DNA of 64,000 nucleotides from Heterohyrax brucei (Eukaryota; Chordata; Mammalia; Hyracoidea; Procaviidae): assembly GCA_028571685.1 (NCBI GenBank), contig CM053142.1, forward strand, positions 127,216,796 through 127,280,795, in the 5' to 3' direction. Below, in pieces: positions 38,437-49,936 of this stretch; within the stretch, counting starts at the first letter, position 1, and every line of letters starts with the position of its first letter. The position numbers and the translations under genes are program-made. Below the pieces are notes generated by a model. That model was not told the origin of the DNA. It searched no databases and worked only from the letters and a program-made list of their open reading frames with translations.

Positions 38437-38676
38437 TAAAAGTGAAAAATTTGAATTATCTGAAGGGAAGGACCTAGAGTCCCTGTATATCTAGTTTTCC
38501 AGCCCAGGGGAAGAGTGATGATAAGGACCTTCATCCAGAGCCAGCAGAGAAAGCCTTCCTGTGGGGCTGACATCCTGAATTTGGACTTATAGCATACTGG
38601 ACTGTGACAAAATTTCTCTTTTTAAAGCCATCCACTTTTGGTATCTCTGTTATAGCAACACTAGATGACTAAGACA
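38437..38676 (+). mobile_element. 3' part of an old ERVL-MaLR-type LTR
   Basis: A fossil LTR fragment of about 240 bp: CTTCATCCAGAGCCAGCAG, TTGGACTTATAGCATACTGG, AAAGCCATCCACTTTTGG and the end GCAACACTAGATGACTAAG. The 5' part is absent; four AfroSINEs lie just upstream. Confidence 0.75.
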
Positions 38677-39300
38677 CTGATATAGCCCATTAACTGTCCC
38701 CAATTAATTACTGGTCTCCAGAGCTCTGACTTTCATTTTGTGGGAGTCACTGTATCCCCTGATTGTGCTGTCTTTTCTCTCAGTAAATTTCTTGCTTTTA
38801 TTTCAGATAGAGTACATATCATCACACTATGACAGACACCATTTGGGAGAGCAACATGTCCCCATACAGCCAGAGTTTCCTCTATTACTAGATCAGATTG
38901 TAGTCATTTGGATAAATTACAGATGAAGGATATGGTTTGCAGTTAGTGACACTCTGTGTAAAAAATACACACCTTTAAACACTCAGAATGCACACAATGG
39001 GTCAAGATGCTCTTAACAGAAGCAGCTCTTCAGAACAGAGACTGAAGAAAGAGTAAAATTAAACCTCTCATTAGAATTTCCTTTCTCATTTGCAAAGTTA
39101 ACTCTTTCTCATTCTGTGTATACACGAGTTGAGTTTGCATATACTACTCTACATTATACAAGCTTGCCCCAAACCAATCAGGTTTGCTGGTCTAGGGTTG
39201 TGTTGTTGAAAATACAGTGGCTTGAGTCAGATGCACCTTATTCCTCAAGATGACATGTTTGCTTTAACACTCTAAAGAGATCTAGATGACTAGCCATCAA
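38677..39300. other. Intergenic, nothing recognised
   Basis: No gene or named repeat seen. Confidence 0.4.
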
Positions 39301-40478
39301 AAGAAACTTTAGGAGAAGATGGAAGGAATGCAGAGAGTCACTCTACCAAACAAAATCGGTTGATGTTCAACCATTTCAGGAGGTAGTATATAAGCACGAA
39401 CCAATGGTATTAAAGGAAGAAGTCTACGCTGCACTGAAGGTGTTGGTGAAAATCAAGGCTCCAGGAATTTACAGAAGCCCAACTGAGATGTTTCAAAAAA
39501 TGAATGCAGTGCTAGAAGTACTCACTCGTCCATGTCCAAAACTTTGGAAGATAGCTACCTGGCCAACTATCTAGAAGGGATCTATATTTACGCCTATCCC
39601 CAAGAAAGGTGACCTCACTGAATATGGAAATTATTGAACAATATCACTAATACCACTTGCAAGCAAAACTGTGCTGAAGATCATTTAAAAGTGGCTGCAG
39701 CAATATATCAACATAAAACTGCCAAAAATTCGAGCTGGATTCAGAAGAGGACATGAAACTAGGGATATCACTGAGGATGTCAGATGGATTCTGGCTGAAA
39801 GCAGAGACTACAAGAAAGATGATTCCTTGTGTTTTAATGACTATGCAAAGGGATTTGACTGTGTGGATCATAACAAATTATGGATAACATTGCAAAGAAT
39901 GGGAATTCCCAAACACTTAATTGTGCTTATGAGGAACCTGTACACAGGTCAAGAGGCAGTCATTTGAACATGGTTCATATTCAGAAATACTGAATAGTTT
40001 AAATTCAGAAAAGGTATTCATCGGGATTGCACCCTTCCACCATAGCTGTTCAGTCCGTATGCTGAAATTAACTCAAGAAGCTGGACTAAAATGAAGAAGA
40101 ATGGGATGTCAAGATTGGAGGGAGACTCATTAACAACCTGTGTTATGCAGATGATACAGCCTTGCCTACTGAAAGTGAAGAGTAGGTAAAATACTTAGCA
40201 ATAAAGAACAAAGACCACAGACTTCAGTAAACATTACATTACACCTCAGCACAGAGAAAACACAAATCCTTGCAACTTGACCAATAAGTGACATCATGAT
40301 AAATGGAAAAAAGATTGAAGTTGTCAAGGATTTCGTTTTATTTGGATTCATAATCAACATACACGGAAGCAGCAGTCAAGAAACCAAAGGATGCATTGCA
40401 CTGAGGAAATCTGCTCCAAGGGACATCTTGAAAAGCAAGGATGTCACTTCAAGGATTAAGGTGCCTTTGACAGTATCC
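39301..40478 (+). mobile_element. RTE LINE fragment, truncated at both ends
   Basis: It starts at the part equivalent to 2990 of the first RTE (GGAGAAGATGGAAGGAATG), covers the reverse transcriptase including AGFRRGHETRDITED-like (about 39735) and FNDYAKGFDCVDHNKLW (about 39833-39885), and LCYADDTALPTESE (about 40140) with both Asp of YADD kept. It breaks off at GTGCCTTTGAC (about 40471) before the C-terminal part and tail. Confidence 0.85.
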
Positions 40479-41319
40479 AGTCACAACTGTTCACTCCTTT
40501 GTGTTTGGCATCCCTGTAAGATGTCCCTTAGGGTGTGTGGCGAAAAGGGTACCCCAGAGCTTTGTGCATTGGCTAAGGGGATTTCATTTAAAGAGCTAAG
40601 GATAGTAGCTTAGGCAATAGCTTGAATGCTTGTTATGTTTACAGACTCCTTTTGAAAGATGCTGCCCAACCATATGCCCTGCAAAAGGTAGCATCATAGA
40701 TTGTTTCTTTTACATAGTTAGCCATGCCCTGTATAATGTGACCCTTTCATTTTAGCTACAGCTAAAAAATTAGGAGTGATTACCCAGCCCAGAGATAGCC
40801 AATCTATAGGCTACTCAATGGATTACATGATATACTTGTACAAAAACTTTCTCCCAGAGTGATGATGCTTGGAATCAGACTCTTCTCCCTGGGATGTTTG
40901 AATATGAGATATATGGAGAGAGTCGGTAGCTGGTAGCTGTAGCAGAAGTGGAAAGACAGACGAGAGACAAATAGACTTGCTAAGGCTTATTAATGGCAGA
41001 ATATGAGAACAGACATCAGCAAACATGAGATTTTCAGGGACTAAGTACTACAATTATTGTTGTTGGAGCTGTGCTTGTGCAGCTCGAGTTATTGCTGTGT
41101 TCTGCAGATATTCCATGAGGAGCTGGTGCAATGGCATGCTGGAGCTGGCTCTTATCAGCCGTAAAAGATGGTTGTGTGCATCTCTTTCCATCTCTGCCTT
41201 CAGAGACATCAGGTTGGTGGGAGTGTTGACACCACATAAACCAGTTAATGCTACAAATGAGGGCTCCCTCTACCAGATCTGGTTATTAAACATTTACCAC
41301 ACCACTGGGTTGGGGGAAG
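40479..41319. other. Unassigned moderately repetitive-looking sequence
   Basis: No gene. The sequence replaces the missing RTE 3' end and runs up to an LTR. It has features seen in old LTRs or DNA elements (GGTTATTAAACATTTACCAC near 41283) but I cannot name it. Confidence 0.35.
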
Positions 41320-41730
41320 GATATTAACAGCTTCAAGTGTGTCCCTCCTAGATATGTGGTTAATTTCTAACCTCTAGGCCTGTGATAATCCCATTTGGGA
41401 ATGGGTTGTTTCATGCTAAGGAGGCAGGATTAGTGTAGGGTGTATCTTGAGTTAATCTCTTTTGAGATATAAAAGAGATTAAACAAGTGAGCTAAGATGC
41501 AGACATGGGGGAAGCAAGATGGCAAACCACAGGATAACACCCAGGAGCAAAAGCTCAGAAAAGATGAGGACTTTCCTCCAGAGCTGCAGAAAGAAAAAGC
41601 CTTCCGCCACAGCCAGTGATCTGAATTCAAACTTCTAGCCTACTAAACTGTGAGAAAATAAATTTGTTCATTAAGGCCATTCATGTGTGTTGTTTCTGTT
41701 ACAGAAGCACTAGATAACTAAGGCAGATGG
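41320..41730 (+). mobile_element. Old ERVL-MaLR-type LTR, probably 5'-incomplete
   Basis: A fossil LTR: GGAGGCAGGATTAGTGTAGG, TCTTTTGAGATATAAAAGAG (TATA-like), CTTTCCTCCAGAGCTGCAG, CTAAACTGTGAGAAAATAAA (poly(A)-signal region) and the end GCACTAGATAACTAAG. The 5' boundary is uncertain. Confidence 0.68.
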
Positions 41731-43440
41731 TATACAAGAAACAGGCCAGAGTTACCACCTCTTTGCGCTTTGCCTGAAAAACAAACAGTATTTAAGGCAA
41801 TATGTTAGCATGATTGTTTTCAACACTATAAAAGAAAAGACATTAGAGAAAGCAGAGTGAAATACATGATTAAAATATTGGTGGTAAGACTATAAAACTT
41901 TCAGGAATGCACTCAGAGGGCTGTACCTTTTCTATTCACCCACATACATAGATAGGCCCAGCCTCTATCATTATGCTCACAAAGGGTGACCAGACGAGCC
42001 AGTTAAGCTTCTGGTCTTATTTCCACATGTATCATTTACCCCTGTTACTTGAGGTAACCTGAGTGCACACCTGTCACATAAAACCACAAGTGCCAAATGA
42101 GCACAGTTGTTGAGTGCCTTTTTTGTTTGTTTGTTTTACTGTAGAGAAAACAGGTCAGATCTGTATAGTAAAAGGAGTACACACAGACTTTAGAATGAGG
42201 TTTGAATTCCAATAGTACTTAACTCCGTCTGGTAGTTTAATATCACTTACCTATGCTGCGGTCTCCGTAGCTGTAAAACAGGGATGAAGACAGTAACCTC
42301 AGAGACATCTGTAAGGGTTAAGTGACATACCACCCATGAAGCAGCTAGGATAGTGTCTTGGCTTATCATGAATGCAGTAACTCTAGTTCTTCTCTCTTTT
42401 ATCACACATGTTGAAGTTTTTAGAAGAGCCATGGTATTACTGATGGCAAAGTCAACCAGGTCAATGCAGTTAATTAAATCTCCACTTCATTAACATGAAT
42501 TAGTTTGTAATGACATTTCATCTTTATAATTTTGTTTTTGTACTTAAGACCATTCAACTAAAATATGTCAAATATAACCATAATTACTAGAATCCTTCGA
42601 AATGAGCTTTCCTCAGATGACTTATGCTCATTTTGTTTTTAACCACACATTTACAGTATGGGAAAAAAACTATAGTAGGTGTTGTGGGAGAAATAAGAAA
42701 CACAGATGCTTATGTGATACCAGGTGAAAAAACAAGAAAATGAGGGAATACTTGAGAGTTTCGGGGACCTTCTTTCCCAGTACACAGGATACCTAATCAA
42801 ATAATAATGTTATATGTCCCCTATTTACTGTATTGTAATTTATTTACTTTCCATTTATCCAAGTTGTCTGCCCTCAATGACAGAACAGAAAGTGTGAAAT
42901 CTGCCCATTTGTTAAGCATACTTTATGTAATGTGATATTTTTTTGTACCAGATATTTTGAGGGACTGGCTTTTGGCTTTCAAGCTTTAAAGCAATGCCAG
43001 AATTGAATTTGTTTTGAAATAAAGTTTCTCATTGTAAACACAGTATTTTCAAACAAGTAGTGCGATGTACAAATTACCACCAGTTTAGTTCATTTTAGAC
43101 TAATTGACACTCGAAATCTGTTTGACATTTTTCCCTTAAGTATTTTACTTCAATAAATAATTTTTGTGATATCTTAGAATGTTCATAATTATAACGTCTT
43201 AGACCTCCAGAGCCTGTTCCATTAATTTGAGTAAAAAAGTAAATTACAGTAATTAAGACATAATTATGTTGTCTGAAAAAGATAAGGGTCATTTGGAGTT
43301 GATTACTCGAGGAGTGATCAGTGCCTAAGAAAAATCAGTGAGCTGCTTGGCTTGGGCCTATAATTAAACATTTGGGCCTGACATTTCTGTCTTCAGAGGG
43401 CACTTTTTGACTAAACTTCAACGTTTGCACTTTAGACCCC
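41731..43440. other. Intergenic, one probable MIR
   Basis: No gene. At about 42165-42380 a diverged MIR is likely (CTTTAGAATGAGGTTTGAAT, TGTAAAACAGGGATGAAGA, GGGTTAAGTGACATAC). The rest is AT-rich and unassigned. Confidence 0.5.
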
Positions 43441-43492
43441 AAACCAAACGAAACCCACTACTGTTGTGTCGATTCTGCCTCAAAGCGACCCT
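43440..43492 (-). mobile_element. AfroSINE tail fragment
   Basis: CAAACCAAACGAAACCCACT followed by GTCGATTCTGCCTCAAAGCG; only the 3' end of the SINE. Confidence 0.8.
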
Positions 43493-43854
43493 ACCCCTTA
43501 CAGTAAATACAAAGCTATTGTGAGGGGATAAATAGGGGTCAGAGGTGAAAAAACTCATCAAAATATCTGTGTTTCGCTAGTGTGAAAAACTACTGTCCAG
43601 TCAGCATGTCTTGACTTCATTTATGGTGTTCAAAAACAAGTCTGGGAAGGGCCTCTTTAATATTGTCGCTAACACAGACACACACAGAGAGAGGCAGAGA
43701 CAGAGAGAGACCATATCATTAGGTGCAGAGGGCCTGGAATGCAGGGAGAGGGTACTATATATTACAACGCCTGCTACTTACCTATAAAAATGGCTCACTC
43801 ATCTATGTGTTTGAGTTGACAATGCTGCTCCAGCCTCACTCTCCCATCAAAAAC

Positions 43855-44020
43855 CAGACAAAAACAAAACCTGCTGCCCGCTACAGTCCATTCGGACTCA
43901 CAGAGACCCTACAGGACAGGGAACTGCCTGATAAAGTTTGCAAGGAACGCCCAGTGCATTTGAACTGCTGACTTTTGGGTTAGTAGCCAACACTTAACCA
44001 CTACGCCACACTAGGGAAAT
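43855..44020 (-). mobile_element. AfroSINE upstream of the MSRB3 CpG island
   Basis: Minus-strand copy: AAAACAAAACCTGCTGCCCG, ACCCTACAGGACAGGGAACT, then the reversed head CACTTAACCACTACGCCACA. It is the last transposon before the CpG island. Confidence 0.9.
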
Positions 44021-44384
44021 AGTTGCCAGAACTTTTTATGCCTTCACCACCAAAACTCTGAACCGATAAGGGACAGCGCAAGTCTCTACAACTCCTCTCA
44101 AACGTTTTCCCGCTGGCCCCTCGCTCACTGTTCGGTCCCCTCATGGTGGGACCTTCCCCTTCAGGGGTCTCAGGTGGGCCTGCGAGTGGGATGCTGGGCT
44201 CTGCTCTGGAGTCCCCAAGTTAGAAGGGGTTGCCCTAGGGCAGCGGGATTCCATCTCTGAATCGCGCTCGGCGGCTGTAGAAGAGGAGAAGGAGGAGGAG
44301 GAGGAGGAAGTTGGCGGCCGCCGAGCCCGGGCAGCGGGCCCCGTCCGCGGCTGACGCTCCCCGGTCCTCCCTAGCTCGGCTCCT

Positions 44385-44462
44385 ATGCTCATATTTGGAC
44401 TCGGCTGCCCGTGCCCAGGAATTTCCCGTCATGCCTCCCGCCGCCCCGTCCGTCGCCCGTAG
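44385..44462 (+). other. Upstream ORF in the MSRB3 leader
   Basis: A 25-residue ORF (MLIFGLGCPCPGISRHASRR, then PVRRP) ending at TAG 44460-44462, out of frame with MSRB3. It matters only if transcription starts upstream of it. The ATG context (TCCTATGC) is weak. Confidence 0.4.
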
Positions 44463-44547
44463 CCGGGGAGCGAGCGAGGGAGGGAGAGAGGCTCGGACCG
44501 CGGCGGGAGAGGCGGCGGCGGCGGCGGCGGGGTCCCCCGGTCTTCCC

Positions 44548-44635
44548 ATGAGCCAGCGGCGGACCCTCCCGCGGCGCCCCCTCTTGCTCTGCCTCTGCCT
44601 CTGCCTGTTCACTGCGCCCGGAGCCGAGCAGTCGG
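44548..44635 (+). CDS. MSRB3: MSRB3 first coding exon (ER signal peptide)
   Basis: MSRB3 reduces methionine-R-sulfoxide in proteins; the A form is ER-targeted, the B form mitochondrial. The exon encodes MSQRRTLPRRPLLLCLCLCL then FTAPGAEQS(G), with a GTAAG donor at 44636. This matches the human MSRB3A start (MSPRRTLPRPLSLCLSLCL... then AQSG) as I remember it: a basic n-region, a Leu/Cys hydrophobic core (residues about 11-21) and a small-residue cleavage zone. The catalytic domain is encoded beyond the window. The ATG at 44548 is chosen because it gives a standard signal peptide. The frame stays open upstream to an ATG at 44431. The gene follows LEMD3 on the same strand, as in human. Confidence 0.93.
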
Positions 44636-46109
44636 GTAAGCTCCGTCTTCCTTCCCTCATCGCCTCAGCGTTCCCACCCCAGCACTGCCTCGTTGGGGTG
44701 TGGGCGGGAGTGTGACCCCGAACCGAGGTCCCCTCCAGTGTCTGGCTGCGGCCCCCTCAGCCTCCTGGGAGACAGTCTTTCTTGACCTGAGGAACGTGGC
44801 ACTTGGGTTGCACCCAGCGCCGGGAGGTGAGGGGCCGAGGGGAACGAGGTCAGTGCTGGCTTCGCCCCCGCCGACGGGCGGCGCCTGGCCGCGTCGTTGA
44901 CACCTAATCCGGTCCCCGGAGCAAACCTGAGCCGGCGAGAAGCTCTCGTCCTGCTCGGGCCCCAGGGGGAGGGGCCTGGCGGGGCAGCTCCCCGGAGGCG
45001 GGGGTGGGGGCGCCGCCCAGGCCCGGCAGCGCTTGGTGCTCACGGCAGGGGCTCACCCCGGAGCCGGCCCGCTCCCCGCGAGCCGGCCTTGCTAAGGTTG
45101 ACGCTCAAGTAACGGCCCCGGGCGTGGGAACGTGCCGGCCAGGCCCGCGCCTCTCGCGACGCGCCCGGGAGGGGCGTGGGGCGATGAGCGGCAAGGAGGG
45201 GCGCGCCCAGAGGCTCCCTTGCTAGCTGGGACGCCTTTCTCGCCTCCGGCGCCGCAGGGTCAGTCACCCCACCTGACGGCCCTGTTGACATTTAATAAAC
45301 CAGAATCGAACATCCTGTAAGCTTGGCAGGTACCGATTTTGTTTTGATTTTAAGTAGAAAAAGGCATGGAAGTCTGTTGTGAAAGAGTTTCACGCTGGAC
45401 TACTTCAAGTGAAACTATTTGAATGAAACGTACTATTCCTGCTTTACTGAGTTTAGGACTATTAAGCTATTAAGTGGCAGCTCGAGAAGTCGTTAATAGT
45501 GCGATTTTTAAAGATTTGTTTTTTCACAATCAAGTGGAAAGTGTGTGAGGAATATTTTTTAATACGGGATTATTACAAAGTACATTGGAAAGTACTTTAA
45601 AAGGATTATTATTGGAAAGTACAAATATAGGGTTTAATGTAAAGATGAAATCTTATGAACCTTTATGTTTGTGATGAATAACTTGTCATCAGACCTTTGG
45701 GTTCATAATTTTATCTAGAAAGGAGCAACAGAAATTATAATTCCTCAGATTTGAGATAATTTACGATATTTTAATTTGCTTTTGTTTTGCCACTATTAAC
45801 CTATCTGAGTAAGATATGGTTGACAGTGAGGATTTATAAAATACTTGAAAGCTCCTCTATTAAGCATAGATTATCTTCAACCCTCTTTGGTATACCTCCT
45901 CATGGTTTTCATTTGCTGCGCTGGTGGCAAAACAGATAGTTTGTCTATTAAAAAATCTTCAGGATTCAGGTAATTGATAAAATCATCAATTCAGATTAAT
46001 GGCAGATTTTTACAATATTTAGCTTTATTAAAAGTGTAGTTTTTAAGTATTAATTTAAACTGATAATGGTTTCGTGTCTGTTTCTGAATAATTTTGTTTT
46101 TCAAGAAGC
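44636..46109 (+). other. MSRB3 intron 1, 5' end
   Basis: GC-rich for the first 650 bp (CpG island), then AT-rich. No transposon, exon or RNA gene recognised. Confidence 0.6.
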
Positions 46110-47221
46110 CCTACTTTTTTATTGAACTTTTTTTTGTGATTTGGGTGAAAGTTTATGGAGCAAATTAGTTTCCCCATTCAACAATTTATACACATTTTGT
46201 ATTGTGTCTGTTGCAGTCCCCTCAACATGCCAGCACTCTACCCACTTCCTCCCTCACTTCCCCGTTTCTGTTTGCACATCTTTTCTGCCTCTTCCTGCAT
46301 TTGAACTTTGTTTTTGGACGAATACTGTCCTTTTAGTCATTTATTCTGAGGAGTGCATTCCTCACCAGTGTTATTCACTTTGCAGGCCTGTCCATTGTTG
46401 GCTGAAAGATGATCTCTGGGAGTGGATTTAGTTCCAGGTTTGAAGATGTATAAGGGCCATCATCTTGTGGGTATTTCACCATCTGTATCAGACCAGTATG
46501 TCTGGTCTTTTTATAAATTTGAGTTTTATTTTACAGTTTTCTCTCATTGGGTCCAGAACTTTCTGATGTCAGAGTGGTTAGTAGTGAGTGGTACCTGGGT
46601 ACCGTGTTGTTCTGATCTGAGGCTAGAGGAGGCTGTGGTTGGTGTGGTCAGTTAGTTCTTTGGACTGTTTGTTTCATTGAGTCTTTAATTTTCTTCACGC
46701 TTCTTTGCTGCTGATGGAAATAGACCAGTAGTTGTGTTTTAGATAGCTGCTCAAAAGCTCGTAAGACCCCAATTGCTACTCACCAAAATAGTGTGTAAAG
46801 CATTGTCTTTATGGACCGCAATCAGTCCAATCCAAGTCACCCAGATGTTCCCGAAGACTATGATGCTGACCCCTCCAGCCCAGTGACTTAGTCCCTCAAG
46901 GTGTTTGGTATCACTAAGAGGGTTTTATAATTTTGCACTATGTGCTCTACTGTATAACATGGATACATTTGCAGCAAGTATAAACATATCTGTATAAATA
47001 TCCTCTGCTAAACCTAAATGTACTCCCATATGCCATCCCCTATACCTGTTCAGCTTACATATATAACTATGAATTCACTTGTAAATTATTGTTTGTTATT
47101 ACTGTTTTTACAGGATTATATTTGTAGTCATGTTTCCCACTGTTGCCTTTTACTTTTGTGTGCCTCTTGGTGCCTTCCTTTGCCTTGGTCATGTTGTGCT
47201 GATGTCGCACTTATTGTGTAT

Positions 47222-47365
47222 TGCCTTAGCATTTGGAAGCTAACCAAAAGATCAGCAGTTCTAATCCACCAGCTGCTTGTTGGAAACCCTATGGAGTGGT
47301 TCTACTCTGCCCTTCCTGTAGGGTTGCTATGAGTCAGAATTAACTTGATGGCAGTGGCTTTTTTT
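47222..47365 (+). mobile_element. AfroSINE without head, in L1
   Basis: GCTAACCAAAAGATCAGCAG, TTGGAAACCCTATGGAGTGG, GGTTGCTATGAGTCAG, GATGGCAGTGGC and a T run. The tRNA-like 5' part is missing. Confidence 0.9.
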
Positions 47366-47372
47366 TAAAAAA

Positions 47373-47605
47373 AATCTCCTAAATGACCCTGGAGAAGGAC
47401 GTCATGCTTGGGAGAGTGGAGGGTCAGTGAAAAAGAGAAAGACCCTCAACGAGATGAGTTGACACAGTGGCTGTAACAATAGGCTTAAGCGTAAAAACGG
47501 TTGTGGGCATGGTTCAAGACTGGGCAGTGTTTGATTCTGTTGTACATAGGATCACTAGGAGTGGGAACCAACTCAGTGGCACCTAACAATAACAATAACA
47601 CTATC
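47373..47605 (+). mobile_element. RTE 3' end in L1
   Basis: The last 230 bp of an RTE: CTGGAGAAGGACGTCATGC, ACCCTCAACGAGATGAG, TGATTCTGTTGTACATAGG, then GGCACCTAACAATAACAATA. It lies directly behind an AfroSINE. Confidence 0.9.
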
Positions 47606-49402
47606 TGCTGAGTGATTTCTCTATCTCCCTCCCATCCCTGGTAACCATCAAAGAATGTGTAACTCTTTTATTGACATTTTATAGTAGTGGTCTTGTACAG
47701 GATTTGGCTTTCTGTGATTGACTTATTTCACTCAGCGTAACATCCTCCAGGTACATCCATGTTGTGCGATGTTTCATTGCTTCATTGTTATTCTTTAACG
47801 TGCATAGTATTCCCTTGTGTGTATGTTACCATAGTTTATCCATTCATCCACTGATGGTCACTTAAGTTATTCCCATCCTTTTGCCATTGTGAATAATGCC
47901 ATTGTGATAAACATGGGTGTGCATGTAGTTCTTTGTGTGACGGCTCTTATTTCTATAGAATATATACCTAGTAGGTGGATTGCTGAGTCATACGATATCT
48001 CTAATAACTTTTTAAGAAAATGCCATCATTTTAGAGTCCCACCAGCAGGGTAATGAGGGTTCCAGTCTTCACACAATGCCAGCAGCATTTGTTGTTTTCT
48101 GTTGCTGTTGTTTTTTTTTTCATCACTACCATTATTGCCGGAATGAGATGATACCTCATAGTTGTTTTCATTTGCATTGGCTTTGGCTTGGCAATGACTA
48201 ATAGTCGCAAGCCTCTCTTCAGGTATTTGGTGGCTGCCTGAATATCTTCTTTGATGAAGTATCTATTCATGTCCTTGCCCAGTTATTAATTGAATTATTG
48301 GTCTTTTTGTTGTTAAGGTGTTGCAGGTATTTTTTTTTAAATAAATTTTAGAGATTAGTCCCTTGTCACATATGGTGTTGCCAACATTATTCTTTCCCCA
48401 GTGTGTAGGTCCTCTCTTTACTGTTTTTTGAGAAGTCTTTTGATGAGCATAAGTGTCAAATTTTTTTGTTTTTAGTTTATCTTCTGCTGTTTGTTGTTTT
48501 CAGTTATGTTTGGCATAGTCTATTTATAGTATAACTTAGAGTTCCTAGGTTTGCCTCTATTTTTTATTCCATGATATTTATAATTTTAGGTTTTAAATAT
48601 AGGTCTTTGATTCATCTTGAGTTAGTTTTTGTATTTAGTATGAGTTATGGATCCTGTTTCAGTTCTCTGCAAATGGATATACAGTTTTTCAAGCACCATT
48701 TTTCAAAGAGATTGTCTTTTCCTCCTTTAGTGGATTTAGGACTTTTCTTTTTTGATGATCAGCTGTTCATAGGTGGATGGATTTATTTCTGGATTCTCAA
48801 TTTTGTGCCATTAGTTCCTTCTGGTACCAGTGCCAGCCTGTTTTGTCTACAATGGCTTTATAGTAGATTCTGAGGTGGGCAAGTGGGAGGCCTCCTGCTT
48901 AGTTCTTGAGTAGTGCTTTGCTTATTTGGGGTCTCTTTCCATATAAAGTTGGTGATTAGTTTTTTTTATCTCTTTGAAGAATGTTGATGAAATCTGGTTT
49001 GATTGCATTGTATCTATAGATCACTTTGGGTAGTATTGACATTTCCACAGTGTTGTCTTCTTATCCATGAACATAGTCTGTTCTTGCACTCATGTAGGTC
49101 TTTGAGTTTCTTGCAGCGATGTTTTGTAGTTTACTTTGTATAACCCTTTTATATCCCCAGCCAGGTTTAGTCACGTATTTTATCTTTTTGGGGCCATTGT
49201 ATATGATATTGTTTTCCTGCTTTACTCTTCAGTGTTCTTTGTTAACATAGAGGAATGTGACTGATTTATGTGTGTTCATCTTGTACCTTGCAACTTTATT
49301 GACTCTTTCCATTAGTTCCAGTGACCTTCTTGTAGCATATTTGGGATTCTACATATAGGACCGTATTATTTGCAGATAAGGATATTTTTACTTCTTTAGT
49401 CA

Positions 49403-49936
49403 TCTAGTGCCACTATAATAGAAATACCACAAGTGGGTGGGTTCAGCAAAGATAAATTTATTCTTATAGTCCAGTATGCTACAAGTCCAAATTCAGGGTG
49501 CTGGCTCCATAAGAAGTCTTTCTATCTCTGTTGGCTCATCAGTTTTTCCTTCATCTGGGAGCATCTCAGCACAGGAACTTCAGTTCCAATGAATGTACTC
49601 TGCTCCTGGCACTGCTTTCTTTAGGGTGTAAGATCTCCAACTCTCTGCTCACTTCCCTTTCCTTTATCTCTTATAAGATAAAAGGTGGTGTAAGCCACAT
49701 CCCAGTGAAACTCCCTTTACGTTGGATTAGGGAGGTGACCTTAGTGAGGGTAATACAGTCACATCCTAATCCTCTTTAATGTAATTCAGTCTTGGTGTGT
49801 TAACCACAGGCAGAAATTAGGATTTGCAACACAGGAAAATCACAAAACAAAGGACAGTGACATAATACTGGGAATCATGACCCAGCCTAATTGTTACACA
49901 GTTTTTTTTGGTGGATTTGATTTAGTGCGTGACACA
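49403..49936 (-). mobile_element. Old ERVL-MaLR-type solo LTR inside L1
   Basis: A minus-strand fossil LTR starting TAGTCATCTAGTGCCAC and ending in the reverse of the 5' LTR end near 49936. It is younger than the L1 it interrupts and closely related to the copy at 21152. No internal region. Confidence 0.75.

Larger units (their letters stand above)
44080..45270. promoter_or_regulatory. MSRB3: CpG island / MSRB3 promoter region
   Basis: About 1.2 kb of GC-rich, CpG-dense sequence in an otherwise AT-rich window, free of transposons and centred on MSRB3 exon 1. It contains a (GGC)n run before the start codon (about 44512-44530), GGCGGCCGCCGAG-type and GGGGCGTGGGG motifs typical of Sp/KLF-bound promoters, and no convincing TATA box. 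The transcription start cannot be read from sequence alone; it should lie upstream of 44385. Confidence 0.85.

Noticed and set aside
44141-45320. Many long open frames on both strands in the GC-rich region
   Set aside because: Stops are rare in CpG-island sequence. Only the MSRB3 exon frame matches a known protein; the others are Pro/Arg/Ala-rich shadows.
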